Assembly (NCBI GenBank): GCA_902492555.1 | Contig: CABUMH010000016.1 | Coordinates: forward strand, 1 to 49,502 | Origin: Eisenbergiella sp900555195 | GTDB taxonomy: Bacteria > Bacillota > Clostridia > Lachnospirales > Lachnospiraceae | Direction of reading: 5' to 3' | DNA: 49,502 bases | In this document: piece after piece, positions 35,273-44,022 of the stretch | Layout of the letters: the number at the start of each line of letters is the position of its first letter | How positions within the stretch are numbered: the first letter of the stretch is position 1 | Notes under the pieces: model-generated | Database searches by the model: none | What the model saw: the letters and a program-made list of their open reading frames with translations, nothing else | What the model was told of the DNA's origin: nothing | Translations under genes and position numbers: made by a program

Positions 35273-36421
35273 CTACCACTCCGCCACAGAGCCATCCTTG
35301 TGGTGCCACACCGGGTTCTTCCAGTTATGCGGCGTTTCATTCTCCTGCAGCACCAGTTCCTTATCCACCTCGACTCCCAGGCCTGGCCGTTTCGGAAGGG
35401 TTGCATAGCCATCCACAAACTGGAAATCTTCTTTGTTCTTCACATAGTCCAGGACCGATTTACCCACATTATAATGGATTCCCATACTCTGCTCCTGGAT
35501 GACCGCGTTATAGCTGACCGCATCCACGTTCAGGCAGGAAGCCAGCGCGATGGGGCCAAGCGGGCAGTGCGGCGCCAGAGCGATATCATAGGCCTCCGCC
35601 ATGGCAGCAATCTTTCTCACCTCAGTCAGGCCGCCTGCATGAGACAGATCCGGCTGTACAATATCCACGCCGCCCGCATGGAACAACCGCTTAAAGTCCC
35701 ATTTGCTGAAAAGCCGCTCGCCTGTGGCGATGGGAATATTGCATGCTGCCGCAATGTTCTTGAATTCTTCCATATTCTCACACAGCACCGGTTCTTCGAT
35801 GAACATGGGATCAAATTCCTCCAGCTTCTTAGCCAGGATCTTGGCCATGGGCTTATGTACGCGGCCATGAAAATCGATGGCGATCCCAAAGTACTTCCCG
35901 CATTTCTCCCGGATGGCCGCCACGCGCTCCAGCACCTGATCCAGCTTCTCATAGGTATCGATGAACTGCAGCTCTTCTGTTGCATTCATCTTGATTGCGG
36001 TGAATCCTTCTTCCTGTTTCTTCTTCGCATCCATCGCCACATCATGCGGTCTGTCCCCTCCTACCCAGGAATAGACGCGCATTCTGTCCCTGCAGGCGCC
36101 GCCCATCAGCTGATATACGGGAACGCCGTACCGCTTTCCCTTAATATCCCACAGGGCCTGATCGATCCCTGAGATGGCGCTCATCATCACGCCGCCTCCC
36201 CGATAAAAGCCCGCGCGGTACAGGGTGGTCCAAATCTCCTCAATCCGTTCCGGATCTTTGCCCAGAAGATATTCTTCCATCTCTTTTACACAGGCCATGA
36301 CCGTGGCTGTGTGCCCTTCCAGCACCGCTTCTCCCCATCCGGTGAGTCCGTCCGATGTTTCGATTTCCACAAAGCCCCATCTGGGCCTCACCAGATAGGT
36401 ATGAATCTTCTGAATTTTCAT
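35273..36421 (-). CDS. dgoD: D-galactonate dehydratase (enolase superfamily)
   Basis: A 382-residue mandelate-racemase subgroup enolase dehydrating galactonate to 2-keto-3-deoxygalactonate. Seen: N-terminal capping domain, YSWVGGDRPHDV, TAIKMNATEE, metal ligands in GIAIDFHGRVHKP (aspartate), FIEEPV (glutamate) and ATGERLF (glutamate), and APHCPLGPIALASCLN with the catalytic histidine. The histidine in DFHGR and the APHCPLG motif point to DgoD. Overlaps the aldolase stop by ATGA. Last gene of the dgo operon. Confidence 0.93.
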   Translation of the reverse strand: MKIQKIHTYLVRPRWGFVEIETSDGLTGWGEAVLEGHTATVMACVKEMEEYLLGKDPERIEEIWTTLYRAGFYRGGGVMMSAISGIDQALWDIKGKRYGVPVYQLMGGACRDRMRVYSWVGGDRPHDVAMDAKKKQEEGFTAIKMNATEELQFIDTYEKLDQVLERVAAIREKCGKYFGIAIDFHGRVHKPMAKILAKKLEEFDPMFIEEPVLCENMEEFKNIAAACNIPIATGERLFSKWDFKRLFHAGGVDIVQPDLSHAGGLTEVRKIAAMAEAYDIALAPHCPLGPIALASCLNVDAVSYNAVIQEQSMGIHYNVGKSVLDYVKNKEDFQFVDGYATLPKRPGLGVEVDKELVLQENETPHNWKNPVWHHKDGSVAEW

Positions 36422-37077
36422 TTTCCTGCCTTCTCCTTTCCTTCCAGAAATCCTCTGACCGCTTCCGCCAGTTCACGCACCGCCTGACTGCAGCGCTCCC
36501 AGTCTCCTGCTGCCGCAGCATCCTTAGGCAGCAAATTGCTTCCAAGGCCCACCCCGATGCAGCCTTCTTCCAAAAAGTGCAGCGCATTGCTGCGGTTTAC
36601 TCCTCCGATGGCCACAAACTGTGCCTGATCAAAAGGGCCCTGCAGATTCTTCACATACCCGTCGCCTGCATTTCCTGCCGGAAACAGCTTCAGGGTATCG
36701 AATCCATACCGAAGGCAGCTTGATACCTCCGTAGGCGTATACACGCCGGGCAGCAGGCAAACCCCTTCTCTGGCGCAGAATTCCAGCACTTCAACATCGG
36801 CAGAGGGAGACAGCAGGAACTGCGCCCCCGCAGACAGGGCATCCCGCGCCGCAGCCGCGGTCAGAACCGTTCCGGCGCCTATCAGGACCTGATCTCCATA
36901 GCGTTCCTTCAGCCCGGCTATCTGCTGCAGCCCGTCCGGCGTATTCAAGGATATCTCAAATGCCCGCACGCCGCCGTTTACAATGCTTCCCACATAATCC
37001 GCCACCCGCTCCTGCGGCACTTTACGCAGGATCGCGATCACCGGATGTTTCGTTATGATTTCTCTCATTCCGTTCAT
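36418..37077 (-). CDS. dgoA: 2-keto-3-deoxy-6-phosphogalactonate (KDPG/KDPGal) aldolase
   Basis: A 219-residue class I aldolase. Seen: PVIAILRKVP with the conserved glutamate/arginine region, ISLNTPDGLQQI, GAGTVLTAAAARDAL, the Schiff-base lysine in TLKLFPAGNAGDGYVKNL near residue 130, and AIGGVNRSN. It splits the phosphorylated keto-deoxy acid to pyruvate and glyceraldehyde-3-P. ATG 37077 has AGGAGG 9 bases upstream; the longer ATG (37101) overlaps that site. Sits between the kinase and dehydratase genes of the pathway, which identifies the galactonate form (inference). Confidence 0.9.
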   Translation of the reverse strand: MNGMREIITKHPVIAILRKVPQERVADYVGSIVNGGVRAFEISLNTPDGLQQIAGLKERYGDQVLIGAGTVLTAAAARDALSAGAQFLLSPSADVEVLEFCAREGVCLLPGVYTPTEVSSCLRYGFDTLKLFPAGNAGDGYVKNLQGPFDQAQFVAIGGVNRSNALHFLEEGCIGVGLGSNLLPKDAAAAGDWERCSQAVRELAEAVRGFLEGKEKAGK

Positions 37078-37115
37078 CTTCCGGCACCTCCTTCTCTTCA
37101 TGAACCGACTTTTCT

Positions 37116-38063
37116 CTAGCGATATAGCTCTTCCTCACCGGCAAGAAGCCTTTCCAGCTTGCTCCTGTCCGGGTATCCTTCATAGTCTCCCGCGCTTTCC
37201 GTGGCCAGGGCTCCGACGATTCCTCCCATCCTGCCGCAGACAGCGATGGGTCTGCCTTCCAGAATGCCCGCCAGGAATCCCGCATTAAAGCCATCTCCGG
37301 CGCCAACGGTCTCGTATACGCTGCATGGAAACGGAGGGACATCCACACGTTCTTTTCTGTCCGCCACCACCGCTCCGCGTCCTCCGTCCTTAATGGCCAC
37401 CCACTGCGCCCTTCCTTCGCAGAACAGGACATCCAGAATGGCTTTATCCTCCCTCGTTCCGAACAATATCTCCGCCTCTTCTCTGCCGATCTCCACAATC
37501 TGCGCCTGCAGGGTGAGCGTCCGCAGCAGTTCGGTATAATCCGCATTCTTCCACAGGCGCTTCCGGATATTCGGGTCAAAGGAAAGCATCACCCCATAAC
37601 GCTCTGCCAGGAGGGCAACCCTCTGTATCATCCGGCAGCAGGAAGGGCTCAGCACCGGCGTAATACCCGTCAGGTGTACAATCCTGACTCCCGAAAACCA
37701 GGAGGGTTCCACATCAAATTCATCCATGCAGGATGCCGCCGAATCCTTCCGATAATAGAATACGCGGGTGTCTCTTCCGTCCATTTCCTTGAACATCAGG
37801 CCGGTCTGATATTCCCTGTCCCTCTTTACGGCAGAACAGTCCACGCCTTCGGCCCGCAAAGCCATCAAAATCCGTTCGCCCAGTTCATCTTCTCCAAGCC
37901 TGGATATCCAGGCCGCGCTTTTTCCCAGTTTTGCCAGGCCTATCGCTGTATTGCTCTCCGCCCCGGCCACCCGTATCTCATAGGTGTTCTGGTAGCGCAG
38001 CGCCCCCATCTTCAAGGGAGCCAGCACCGCCATGGTCTCTCCCACCGTCAGCACTTCCGCCAT
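37116..38063 (-). CDS. PfkB-family 2-keto-3-deoxygluconate/galactonate kinase
   Basis: A 315-residue ribokinase-like sugar kinase. Seen: N-terminal LTVGETMAVLAPLKMG, the GAESNTAIGLAKLGKSAAWISRLG substrate region (AGAESNTAIGLAKLG), FDPNIRKRLW, and C-terminal catalytic GAGDGFNAGFLAGIL with the base aspartate. It phosphorylates the DgoD product before aldol cleavage. ATG 38063 has AAGGAGG upstream; the frame is open another 52 codons toward the restriction gene but without a start signal. First gene of the dgo operon, only 55 bp after the restriction endonuclease gene and with no promoter visible in that gap. Confidence 0.88.
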   Translation of the reverse strand: MAEVLTVGETMAVLAPLKMGALRYQNTYEIRVAGAESNTAIGLAKLGKSAAWISRLGEDELGERILMALRAEGVDCSAVKRDREYQTGLMFKEMDGRDTRVFYYRKDSAASCMDEFDVEPSWFSGVRIVHLTGITPVLSPSCCRMIQRVALLAERYGVMLSFDPNIRKRLWKNADYTELLRTLTLQAQIVEIGREEAEILFGTREDKAILDVLFCEGRAQWVAIKDGGRGAVVADRKERVDVPPFPCSVYETVGAGDGFNAGFLAGILEGRPIAVCGRMGGIVGALATESAGDYEGYPDRSKLERLLAGEEELYR

Positions 38064-38114
38064 ACCTTCCTCCTTCTCTCCTCCTTCGGGTTTCTGCCCA
38101 TGCCATTTTCGCAG

Positions 38115-38136
38115 CGGTTCAGACTCGTCTGAACCG
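38115..38136. terminator. Perfect palindrome at the end of the restriction gene
   Basis: CGGTTCAGAC, 2 bases, GTCTGAACCG: a perfect 10-bp inverted repeat that contains the TGA of the endonuclease gene. On the minus strand it is not followed by T residues, so it may be an attenuator or an operator rather than a full terminator. It separates the restriction-modification and dgo genes. Confidence 0.45.
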
Positions 38137-39822
38137 TTCTCCTTTTTCCATGCCTGCCACGCATGCGCCGATTCTCTTCTTCCATTCCGGCGCCTCCAGG
38201 CTCGCCTTGTCCTTTGCACAGTTTTCCATCAGGCGGATCAGTTCTTCCGATGAAGCCCTATCCGACGCAAATATAGTCCGGAAAAAGCGCCGGAACTGTT
38301 CCAATGTAAAGGGAACAATCTGCAGCGTAAGTTTCCTGTCTTCCTTCGTATACCATACGCCGGTACGAAAGGTTTCCGCCGTATTGGAATCGATATGGTT
38401 GGCGATGAAAAGTCCGTATACCGGCTTTTCGTATTTCTCCGCCAAATCCGCCACATGGCGGCGCACAGGCTCCCCTTCCATAGCTTCCTGCCGGGAGCCC
38501 TCCGACAGGGTTACTTCAATGACGATCACATACTCTGTAAATTCCGCGATCAGATCCGGCCCATTTCCGGGTGCAGTACTGACAGGCAGAAAATCCTGGT
38601 CGATCCGGAAACGGCGCACCTCATATGGCTTGTTCGTCAGACTTCCGATCGCCAGAAAGGCCCGCCAGATACACCATTCCAGATAAGCCGCAGCCTCTTC
38701 CTTCGGAACATAGATCTCGTTATCATCATCGTAACGCTTCTTTCCGCCCCTTTTTCCGATCAGTTCCATATAGTCGCTGATCTCTTCCCATTTCTCCGGC
38801 TGCCCTGCGGCATATAATTCCTCTTTATATCGGGAAAGCCCTTCCTCCAGGCTGTGCCGCGCCATATTAATGCCAGCCGCCTTCGTCAGATCAAATCCCG
38901 CCAGATCATAGGCGATATGGCGCTGTTTCAGCTGCCCCAACAGGTCCTCCAAAACAGCACGGGCCACCTTTGCATCATCCGTTGGAAGAGGCGGCGTGCT
39001 GCACAGCTTTCGCAGCCGGTCAAGCAGCGGTTCCCTGCTGACTGCACCGGCCGCCAGCCGTTCCGCCAGAGCATGCTTCTCCGGCACGATACAGATTCCC
39101 CGCCCTTTCTGCTGAAGGATGCCGGTGGCGCGCAAATATCTCAGATTCATATCCGCATATTCTTTAAAATTATCATTCTTCTTCGGGTAATCCTTACCCG
39201 CTTCTTCATAGACCTGGCGGTCAAACTTTTTCTTGGCGCTGCTGTCCGCTCTTCTTCGCCTGATATCCAGGATCCGTTCTGCCACCCTGTCCATCTCCCA
39301 ATCCGGATCCGTCGTCTGGATACACACGGCGAATTCCAGGAAGGAGACCGACGCGCTTCCTGTCCGCTTCTCTATTTCCAAAAGTACTTTCAGGGTCCAG
39401 CACAGGGGAGAAAAGCATCCCCCGTCCTGCAACGGCTTCATGGGCATACTCATGGCACGCAAAAAGCATTCCTGCACCGCCGGCACGGTATCCGCCCGCA
39501 GAAACGCTTCTCCAAAAGGCGTCAGAACATCCGCCGGCCCCAATTCTTCCTGAAGGAAGCCATCCTTTTTCTCCACACAAGGATAGGTAAACCCGTTCAG
39601 GTTAAAAACCAGGCGCCATTTCCTTCCATAGCTTCCGGAAGCATCCTTTCCTGCTCCGTTGTTGAGCACCCCTCTCTCACACAGCAGCCGCATCAGCGCC
39701 ACTGCGCCTTCCACGCCGCGGATCCGGCCGATCATGGAAGAGTCCGCATACACCCGCAGCCCATCCTGGATCCGGAGAGGATTTCTGACGCCGGTATTTC
39801 CCACAAACCATATATCCGTCAT
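38119..39822 (-). CDS. AlwI-family type II (type IIS) restriction endonuclease
   Basis: A 567-residue endonuclease. Seen: N-terminal WFVGNTGVRNPLRIQDGL, typical of the AlwI family, and a C-terminal nuclease core with GNGPDLIAEF, then EVTLSEGSRQEAMEGEPVRRH, giving the PD-(D/E)XK-like Asp...Glu-Val-Thr arrangement, and YGLFIANHIDSNTAETF. AlwI cuts outside GGATC; I infer this specificity for the relative. ATG 39822 starts 16 bases after the methyltransferase stop with an AAGGGGG site. Operon order is methylase then nuclease, which protects the host DNA first. Confidence 0.88.
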   Translation of the reverse strand: MTDIWFVGNTGVRNPLRIQDGLRVYADSSMIGRIRGVEGAVALMRLLCERGVLNNGAGKDASGSYGRKWRLVFNLNGFTYPCVEKKDGFLQEELGPADVLTPFGEAFLRADTVPAVQECFLRAMSMPMKPLQDGGCFSPLCWTLKVLLEIEKRTGSASVSFLEFAVCIQTTDPDWEMDRVAERILDIRRRRADSSAKKKFDRQVYEEAGKDYPKKNDNFKEYADMNLRYLRATGILQQKGRGICIVPEKHALAERLAAGAVSREPLLDRLRKLCSTPPLPTDDAKVARAVLEDLLGQLKQRHIAYDLAGFDLTKAAGINMARHSLEEGLSRYKEELYAAGQPEKWEEISDYMELIGKRGGKKRYDDDNEIYVPKEEAAAYLEWCIWRAFLAIGSLTNKPYEVRRFRIDQDFLPVSTAPGNGPDLIAEFTEYVIVIEVTLSEGSRQEAMEGEPVRRHVADLAEKYEKPVYGLFIANHIDSNTAETFRTGVWYTKEDRKLTLQIVPFTLEQFRRFFRTIFASDRASSEELIRLMENCAKDKASLEAPEWKKRIGACVAGMEKGERFRRV

Positions 39823-39838
39823 TCTGCGCCCGGCCCCC

Positions 39839-41731
39839 TTAATATCCCAAAAACAGGTATTCCTGCACCTTATTGCGGTTCGTCCTGGCGCCGCTCTGGT
39901 TTCCGAAAGAATATCGGTAATCCACTGGCACCACCTCCACATGCTTCTTATGCTTTGCCATGATCGCCACCATCTCATCCTGCGTGGGCAGGCTGTTCGA
40001 GGAATAGGACACGATCAGAATGCTGTCCGAAAACTTCTTGAACAGCTGGTCAAAGGCGTCCGCAGCTCCTTTTCTCGTGGAAAAAGGCGTCGGGTAAGAT
40101 TTGAACTTCTTGGTCAGGGTGTCCTCCTGGATCTGCACTCCCTTCCAGTCCCTCGCCAAGCCCTCCACGAAATGGTATCTGCGCACATATTCATTATCTG
40201 ACAGAGGCGAATAATAGGGCGGATCAATATATACCAGATCCGGTTTGGATACCCGCAGCTTCATCGCATCTCCAAAACGCGCCCGGTTGTTTTTCCCATT
40301 ATCAAAGACCGCTCCGTTTACCGCTTCCACAGCTTCCAGGAACTGCTGTTCCATGCTCTTTTGCAGATCCTTGCGCCCGTCATTGTATCTGTCTCCTGTA
40401 TAGGTGAAGATCCCTCTGGGCCGCTTCTTCATGCAGGCACGGATCAGCGCCGTCATGGCAATGGCCTGCTTATAAGGATCCCGAAGCGCTGCTATGTTCA
40501 TCCGCAGGGTATCGATCAAATCGTTTTCTTCATCCGTATAGTACAGCCCCTGAAAGGTATTGGCCACAAAATGATCGGATTCCCGCTTGCTCTCCAGCAG
40601 CTGCCTCGCTTCCTCTTCCGGCAGCCTGACCTGATTGTTCTCCACCATTGCCTTGGCAAAGGTGGAGGACATCGCCATATAGTCGTTGCTGATCACCGTT
40701 TTCCCCTGCGCCTTGAACATATATCCCACAATTCCGGATCCGGCGAACAAATCCACCACCGTCTCAAAGGAAAACCGGGATGCAGCGTTCCAGATCTGGG
40801 GAAGCAGCTTGCTTTTGGAGCCCATGTACCTGGTAGCCGGGTATTTCCCCACCTGCTCAGGAAGGGGCGCAGGAACGCTTTCCAAAGCTTTGGGAGGAGC
40901 CGGAGCCGTCACAATCACATCCTCCCCCTTCCGGTTGCTGCCGTCGGAAGAAATGTGGCGTTTGGTCTGCACAACCTCTATGCCAAACTGTCCGTACAGT
41001 TCATGAACCAAGGGATGGTTTGAATTGGTCAGGATCACATGACAGCCCAGTTCATGCAGCCTGGCCACCTCCTTGGCCAGTTCCACATGGTCTTCTTCAT
41101 AGAACTGTTCTTTGGTGTAGCGCTTGAAATCCGAATATTCGGACACCGGCAGATAAGGCGGATCCAGAAAAATAAAATCCCCGCTCTTCGCATATTCCTT
41201 CAGCACCTTCAGATAATCCCCGCACAGGATCGTGGCCTTTGAAAGGACCTTTGACGCCGCATACAGCGCTTTCTCATCACAGTAATTCGGCGCTTTATAT
41301 TTTCCATAGGGCACATTGAACTGGCCCTTCCGGTTCACACGGTAAAGGCCGTTAAAACAGGTTTTATTTAAGAATATCGTCCGTGCCGCCGCTTCCGCTT
41401 CCGGCAGGGTTTCCCAGTCCTGTTCCCTGATATGATAGAAAAATTCTTTGGTATTTTCGTACTGCTTCAGGAAGCGTATCACTTCCTCCGGATGGCACGC
41501 AACCTGACGGTACACATTAATCAGTTCCGGATTGCTGTCAGAAATCACCGCTTTTTTCGGATGGAGCGCAAAAAAAAGAGCCCCTCCTCCCAAAAAGGGT
41601 TCTATATATTTTCCGTAAGCAGACGGCACCTTGGGTAAAATCTCCCCAAGCATCTGCGTCTTGCCTCCGGCCCATTTCAAAATCGGCCTGGCCTGTTCGC
41701 CTTTGTCTTTTTTCTGTGCCTCTTCCGCCAT
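39839..41731 (-). CDS. Fused double DNA adenine methyltransferase (Dam/D12 class), AlwI-type modification enzyme
   Basis: A 630-residue fusion of two D12-class N6-adenine methyltransferases. Domain 1 (about 15-270): LKWAGGKTQMLGEI, IEPFLGGGALFF, DPPYLPVSEYSDF. Domain 2 (about 300-630): RYMGSKSKLLPQIW, VVDLFAGSGIVGYMF, DPPYYSPLSDNEY. Each has its own SAM motif (FxGxG or FAGSG) and catalytic DPPY. An asymmetric site such as GGATC needs both strands methylated by different enzymes, which explains the fusion. ATG 41731 follows GGAGG by 5 bases; the upstream ORF extension lacks a ribosome site. Confidence 0.93.
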   Translation of the reverse strand: MAEEAQKKDKGEQARPILKWAGGKTQMLGEILPKVPSAYGKYIEPFLGGGALFFALHPKKAVISDSNPELINVYRQVACHPEEVIRFLKQYENTKEFFYHIREQDWETLPEAEAAARTIFLNKTCFNGLYRVNRKGQFNVPYGKYKAPNYCDEKALYAASKVLSKATILCGDYLKVLKEYAKSGDFIFLDPPYLPVSEYSDFKRYTKEQFYEEDHVELAKEVARLHELGCHVILTNSNHPLVHELYGQFGIEVVQTKRHISSDGSNRKGEDVIVTAPAPPKALESVPAPLPEQVGKYPATRYMGSKSKLLPQIWNAASRFSFETVVDLFAGSGIVGYMFKAQGKTVISNDYMAMSSTFAKAMVENNQVRLPEEEARQLLESKRESDHFVANTFQGLYYTDEENDLIDTLRMNIAALRDPYKQAIAMTALIRACMKKRPRGIFTYTGDRYNDGRKDLQKSMEQQFLEAVEAVNGAVFDNGKNNRARFGDAMKLRVSKPDLVYIDPPYYSPLSDNEYVRRYHFVEGLARDWKGVQIQEDTLTKKFKSYPTPFSTRKGAADAFDQLFKKFSDSILIVSYSSNSLPTQDEMVAIMAKHKKHVEVVPVDYRYSFGNQSGARTNRNKVQEYLFLGY

Positions 41732-41894
41732 ACTTTCCTCCACGTTAAAGCGTTCCCAATTCCGCTGCAAAGCGCCCCTGTCCCTGTGCCAGCCCTACTC
41801 CGGACACTTCTGCGCCTCTTCGCACTAAAACTGCCAACCGCTCCTTCATCCCGCCTGATAGACGGCCTGTTCTCAAATTCTCATTTCAGATTTC

Positions 41895-41923
41895 AGTATA
41901 GCGCATCAGGAAGGCTGTGGCAA
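41895..41923 (-). promoter_or_regulatory. Promoter of the restriction-modification operon
   Basis: On the minus strand: TTGCCA (41923-41918), 17-base spacer, TATACT (41900-41895). It leaves a leader of about 155 bases to the methylase ATG. Confidence 0.7.
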
Positions 41924-41972
41924 TCGGGAATTCATGCTTGTGGATGAAGGAATCCATGCAGCTGCGCGCAAT

Positions 41973-42018
41973 CGTTCAAACAGCCATGCCAGAAGCTGCC
42001 GGCATGGCTGTCTGAACG
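41973..42018. repeat. Strong 17-bp inverted repeat upstream of the R-M promoter
   Basis: CGTTCA/TGAACG plus CAGCCATGCC/GGCATGGCTG around a 10-base loop with one mismatched pair. No T tract. Unassigned; terminator, operator or a small repeat element. The 41732-42591 gap also holds two promoters and the decayed family B relic; I see no gene in it. Confidence 0.6.
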
Positions 42019-42099
42019 GTTACTGGGGCGGCGGAGCCGTGGTCCCATTTTCTCCAGCTCTACCTGGGCGATGTACGCCATCTCATCACACCTAAAGGA

Positions 42100-42235
42100 T
42101 GCTCAAAATTGTTCTTTCTCATATCCTGGCGTCGTTGTTCGATATCCGAAAAGCAGAAGGTCAGCCACCAGGAAAAACACTCTGGCAGAAGCGTTTAAAA
42201 ACCGATGATTTTTGATGTAATTTACTGGAAAGGGG
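42100..42235. repeat. Decayed relic of a family B palindrome (B0)
   Basis: CCTGGCGTCGTTGTTCGAT (42125 on) and GTCAGCCACCAGG (42159-42171) match the apex of the intact copies with scattered substitutions, and AAAAACCGATGATTTTTGA (42197 on) matches the right-hand module. Left module and outer arms are no longer recognisable. Same orientation as B1 and B2. Confidence 0.7.
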
Positions 42236-42344
42236 AAATCCCCCAGACACCCCTTAAGAAAAAAAACAGGCATAGTCTGTAAATAAACACCATAAAACAA
42301 ATCAGAAACTAAACATAATCCTCGCTGCGATAAAAAATCTATGC

Positions 42345-42373
42345 TTGTGCGTAACCATATAAGATGTTACAAT
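42345..42373 (+). promoter_or_regulatory. Probable promoter of the Rpn gene
   Basis: -35 TTGTGC (42345-42350), 17-base spacer, -10 TACAAT (42368-42373). The 230-base leader carries two small palindromes, AAGCCG/CGGCTT (42398-42411) and GGCGGA/TCCGCC (42414-42428). Confidence 0.55.
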
Positions 42374-42612
42374 ACATACAAGCATACTATTTCTGTGAAG
42401 CCGTTCGGCTTTTGGCGGAATATCCGCCGTCTGTTCATTCTGACATTCATTTCGGAAACGCTATGCTGATTGTCTATTTCCCAATTACTGTAACACATGA
42501 AACCAGCAGGAGCGGACGAAACGGATGATGCTCCTGCTGCCCATCGCACGCGGGATGCAGACAGGGTGATACTGCCCTCCCTTCCCAGCCTGTGCGAGGA
42601 AAGGAGCCAGCC

Positions 42613-43599
42613 GTGGATGAAAAGATACGCGCCAACAGAAAATACAAAGATTCGGTTTTCCGAATGCTCTTTCGCAGCAAGGCAGCACTGCTGGGGCTGT
42701 ACAACGCCCTGAACAGAACTGATTACCAGGATCCGGAGCTGCTCACGGTGACCACATTGGAGAACGCCATCTATATGAACATGAAGAATGACATCTCCTT
42801 CCTGCTGGATGTGAGGCTGATGCTGTATGAGCATCAGTCCACCTGGAACCCGAACATGCCGCTTAGGAACCTGTTCTATATCGCACGGCTTCTGGAGAAG
42901 CATGTGCTGGAAGAATCGCTGTATTCGTCAAGTCCGATTCGTATCCCTGCTCCGCATTTCGTGGTTTTCTATAACGGAGCGGAAGACGTGCCGGAGGATG
43001 TGACGCTGAAGCTGTCGGATGCCTTTGAAACAGGGCCAGGGCATGGAAAGGAAGAGGAGCCGTCGCTGGAACTGAAAGTGCGCTTCCTGAACATCAACCT
43101 GGGTCACAACCGGGAGTTGATGGAGCGGTGCCGGACGCTGCGGGAATACAGTGAATTTGTGGCGCGGATCAGAAGATATGCGAAGCGAGGGGCGGCGATA
43201 GAGGAAGCGGTGGAGAGGGCTGTGACGGAATGCATTGAGGAAGGGATCCTGTCGGACTTCCTTCGCAGCCAGAGAGCGGAGGTGATCGCTGTGTCGATAT
43301 TTGAATACAACGAAGAAGAGGAATTGAAAAAGCTGAGACGGGCGGAATTCCAAAGCGGAATGGAAGAAGGAATCGCCCAGGGAATAGAGCAGGGACTTGT
43401 CCAGGGAAAAGCGGAAGCAAAGGCGGAGTCAGTGCTTCTGGCGCTGGAGATGAAGGGGAGCGTGCCCGAAAGGCTGCGGAGACGTGTTTGTTCAGAAACG
43501 GATTCCGCCCTGCTGGAGAATTGGCTGCGGCTCGCAATCGAGGCCGGAACAATAGAAATTTTCATGCAAAAAACTGGGTTGAGCGGAGAAGATTCGTAA
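42613..43599 (+). CDS. Rpn-family recombination-promoting nuclease / PDDEXK transposase-like protein
   Basis: A 328-residue protein of the Rpn/PD-(D/E)XK_2 group. Seen: YKDSVFRMLF near the N-terminus, the nuclease core DISFLLDVRLMLYEHQS (aspartate and Glu-His-Gln) near residues 55-75, FVVFYNGAED, and a C-terminal alanine/glycine/glutamate helix with GMEEGIAQGIEQGLVQG repeats typical of the family. The start is GTG 42613 because AAGGAG lies 7 bases upstream; GTG 42592 is less likely. Rpn proteins are dispersed through gut Firmicute genomes and cut DNA in vitro; no terminal repeats are seen here. It lies next to the family B relic. Confidence 0.88.
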   Translation: MDEKIRANRKYKDSVFRMLFRSKAALLGLYNALNRTDYQDPELLTVTTLENAIYMNMKNDISFLLDVRLMLYEHQSTWNPNMPLRNLFYIARLLEKHVLEESLYSSSPIRIPAPHFVVFYNGAEDVPEDVTLKLSDAFETGPGHGKEEEPSLELKVRFLNINLGHNRELMERCRTLREYSEFVARIRRYAKRGAAIEEAVERAVTECIEEGILSDFLRSQRAEVIAVSIFEYNEEEELKKLRRAEFQSGMEEGIAQGIEQGLVQGKAEAKAESVLLALEMKGSVPERLRRRVCSETDSALLENWLRLAIEAGTIEIFMQKTGLSGEDS

Positions 43600-43783
43600 C
43601 GGTTTGGTCCGAACTTGTTCGTTATGCTCCCATCAGCCCGGTCGCTTCGCGATGGACTGGACTGACCGCTTGCTGCCAGCCCGCTTTCACACGGTCTTCG
43701 CAGGGAAATCGCAGTCTGCCTGAACCGCTGCACGTTCCCAGCATACCAACTGCATCCCCTGCCGAAAGGAGGAACCACTATCC

Positions 43784-43982
43784 ATGGCACACAATACCGG
43801 AGCTGCCTGCATTTTCCAACCTGCACATACAGGGCAGGGATTCTGCCTCCATCTTCGGCGCACTTTGGCAGCGTGATTTTGTTTCCAACGATGGGGAGGC
43901 CTTCTTCAGCCTCACCGGAGAAAAGAATCTGGGGCAGCTGGTGCGCCGGCTCCTGGAATCCGTTTCCGGCGCCTCAGACTAA
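43784..43982 (+). pseudogene. Possible small frameshifted gene or gene remnant
   Basis: ATG 43784 follows AGGAGG by 11 bases but opens only 30 codons. One base out of phase, a frame runs to a stop at 43980-43982 and reads like real protein (FSNLHIQGRDSASIFGALW, then NDGEAFFSLTGEKNLGQLV). Removing one base after the ATG would give a 65-residue protein. No family recognised. The remaining 43600-43780 stretch shows nothing else. Confidence 0.3.
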
Positions 43983-44022
43983 CTCAGATATGGATGTAAA
44001 TCTTCCGCTTTTCCTCCCTGCA

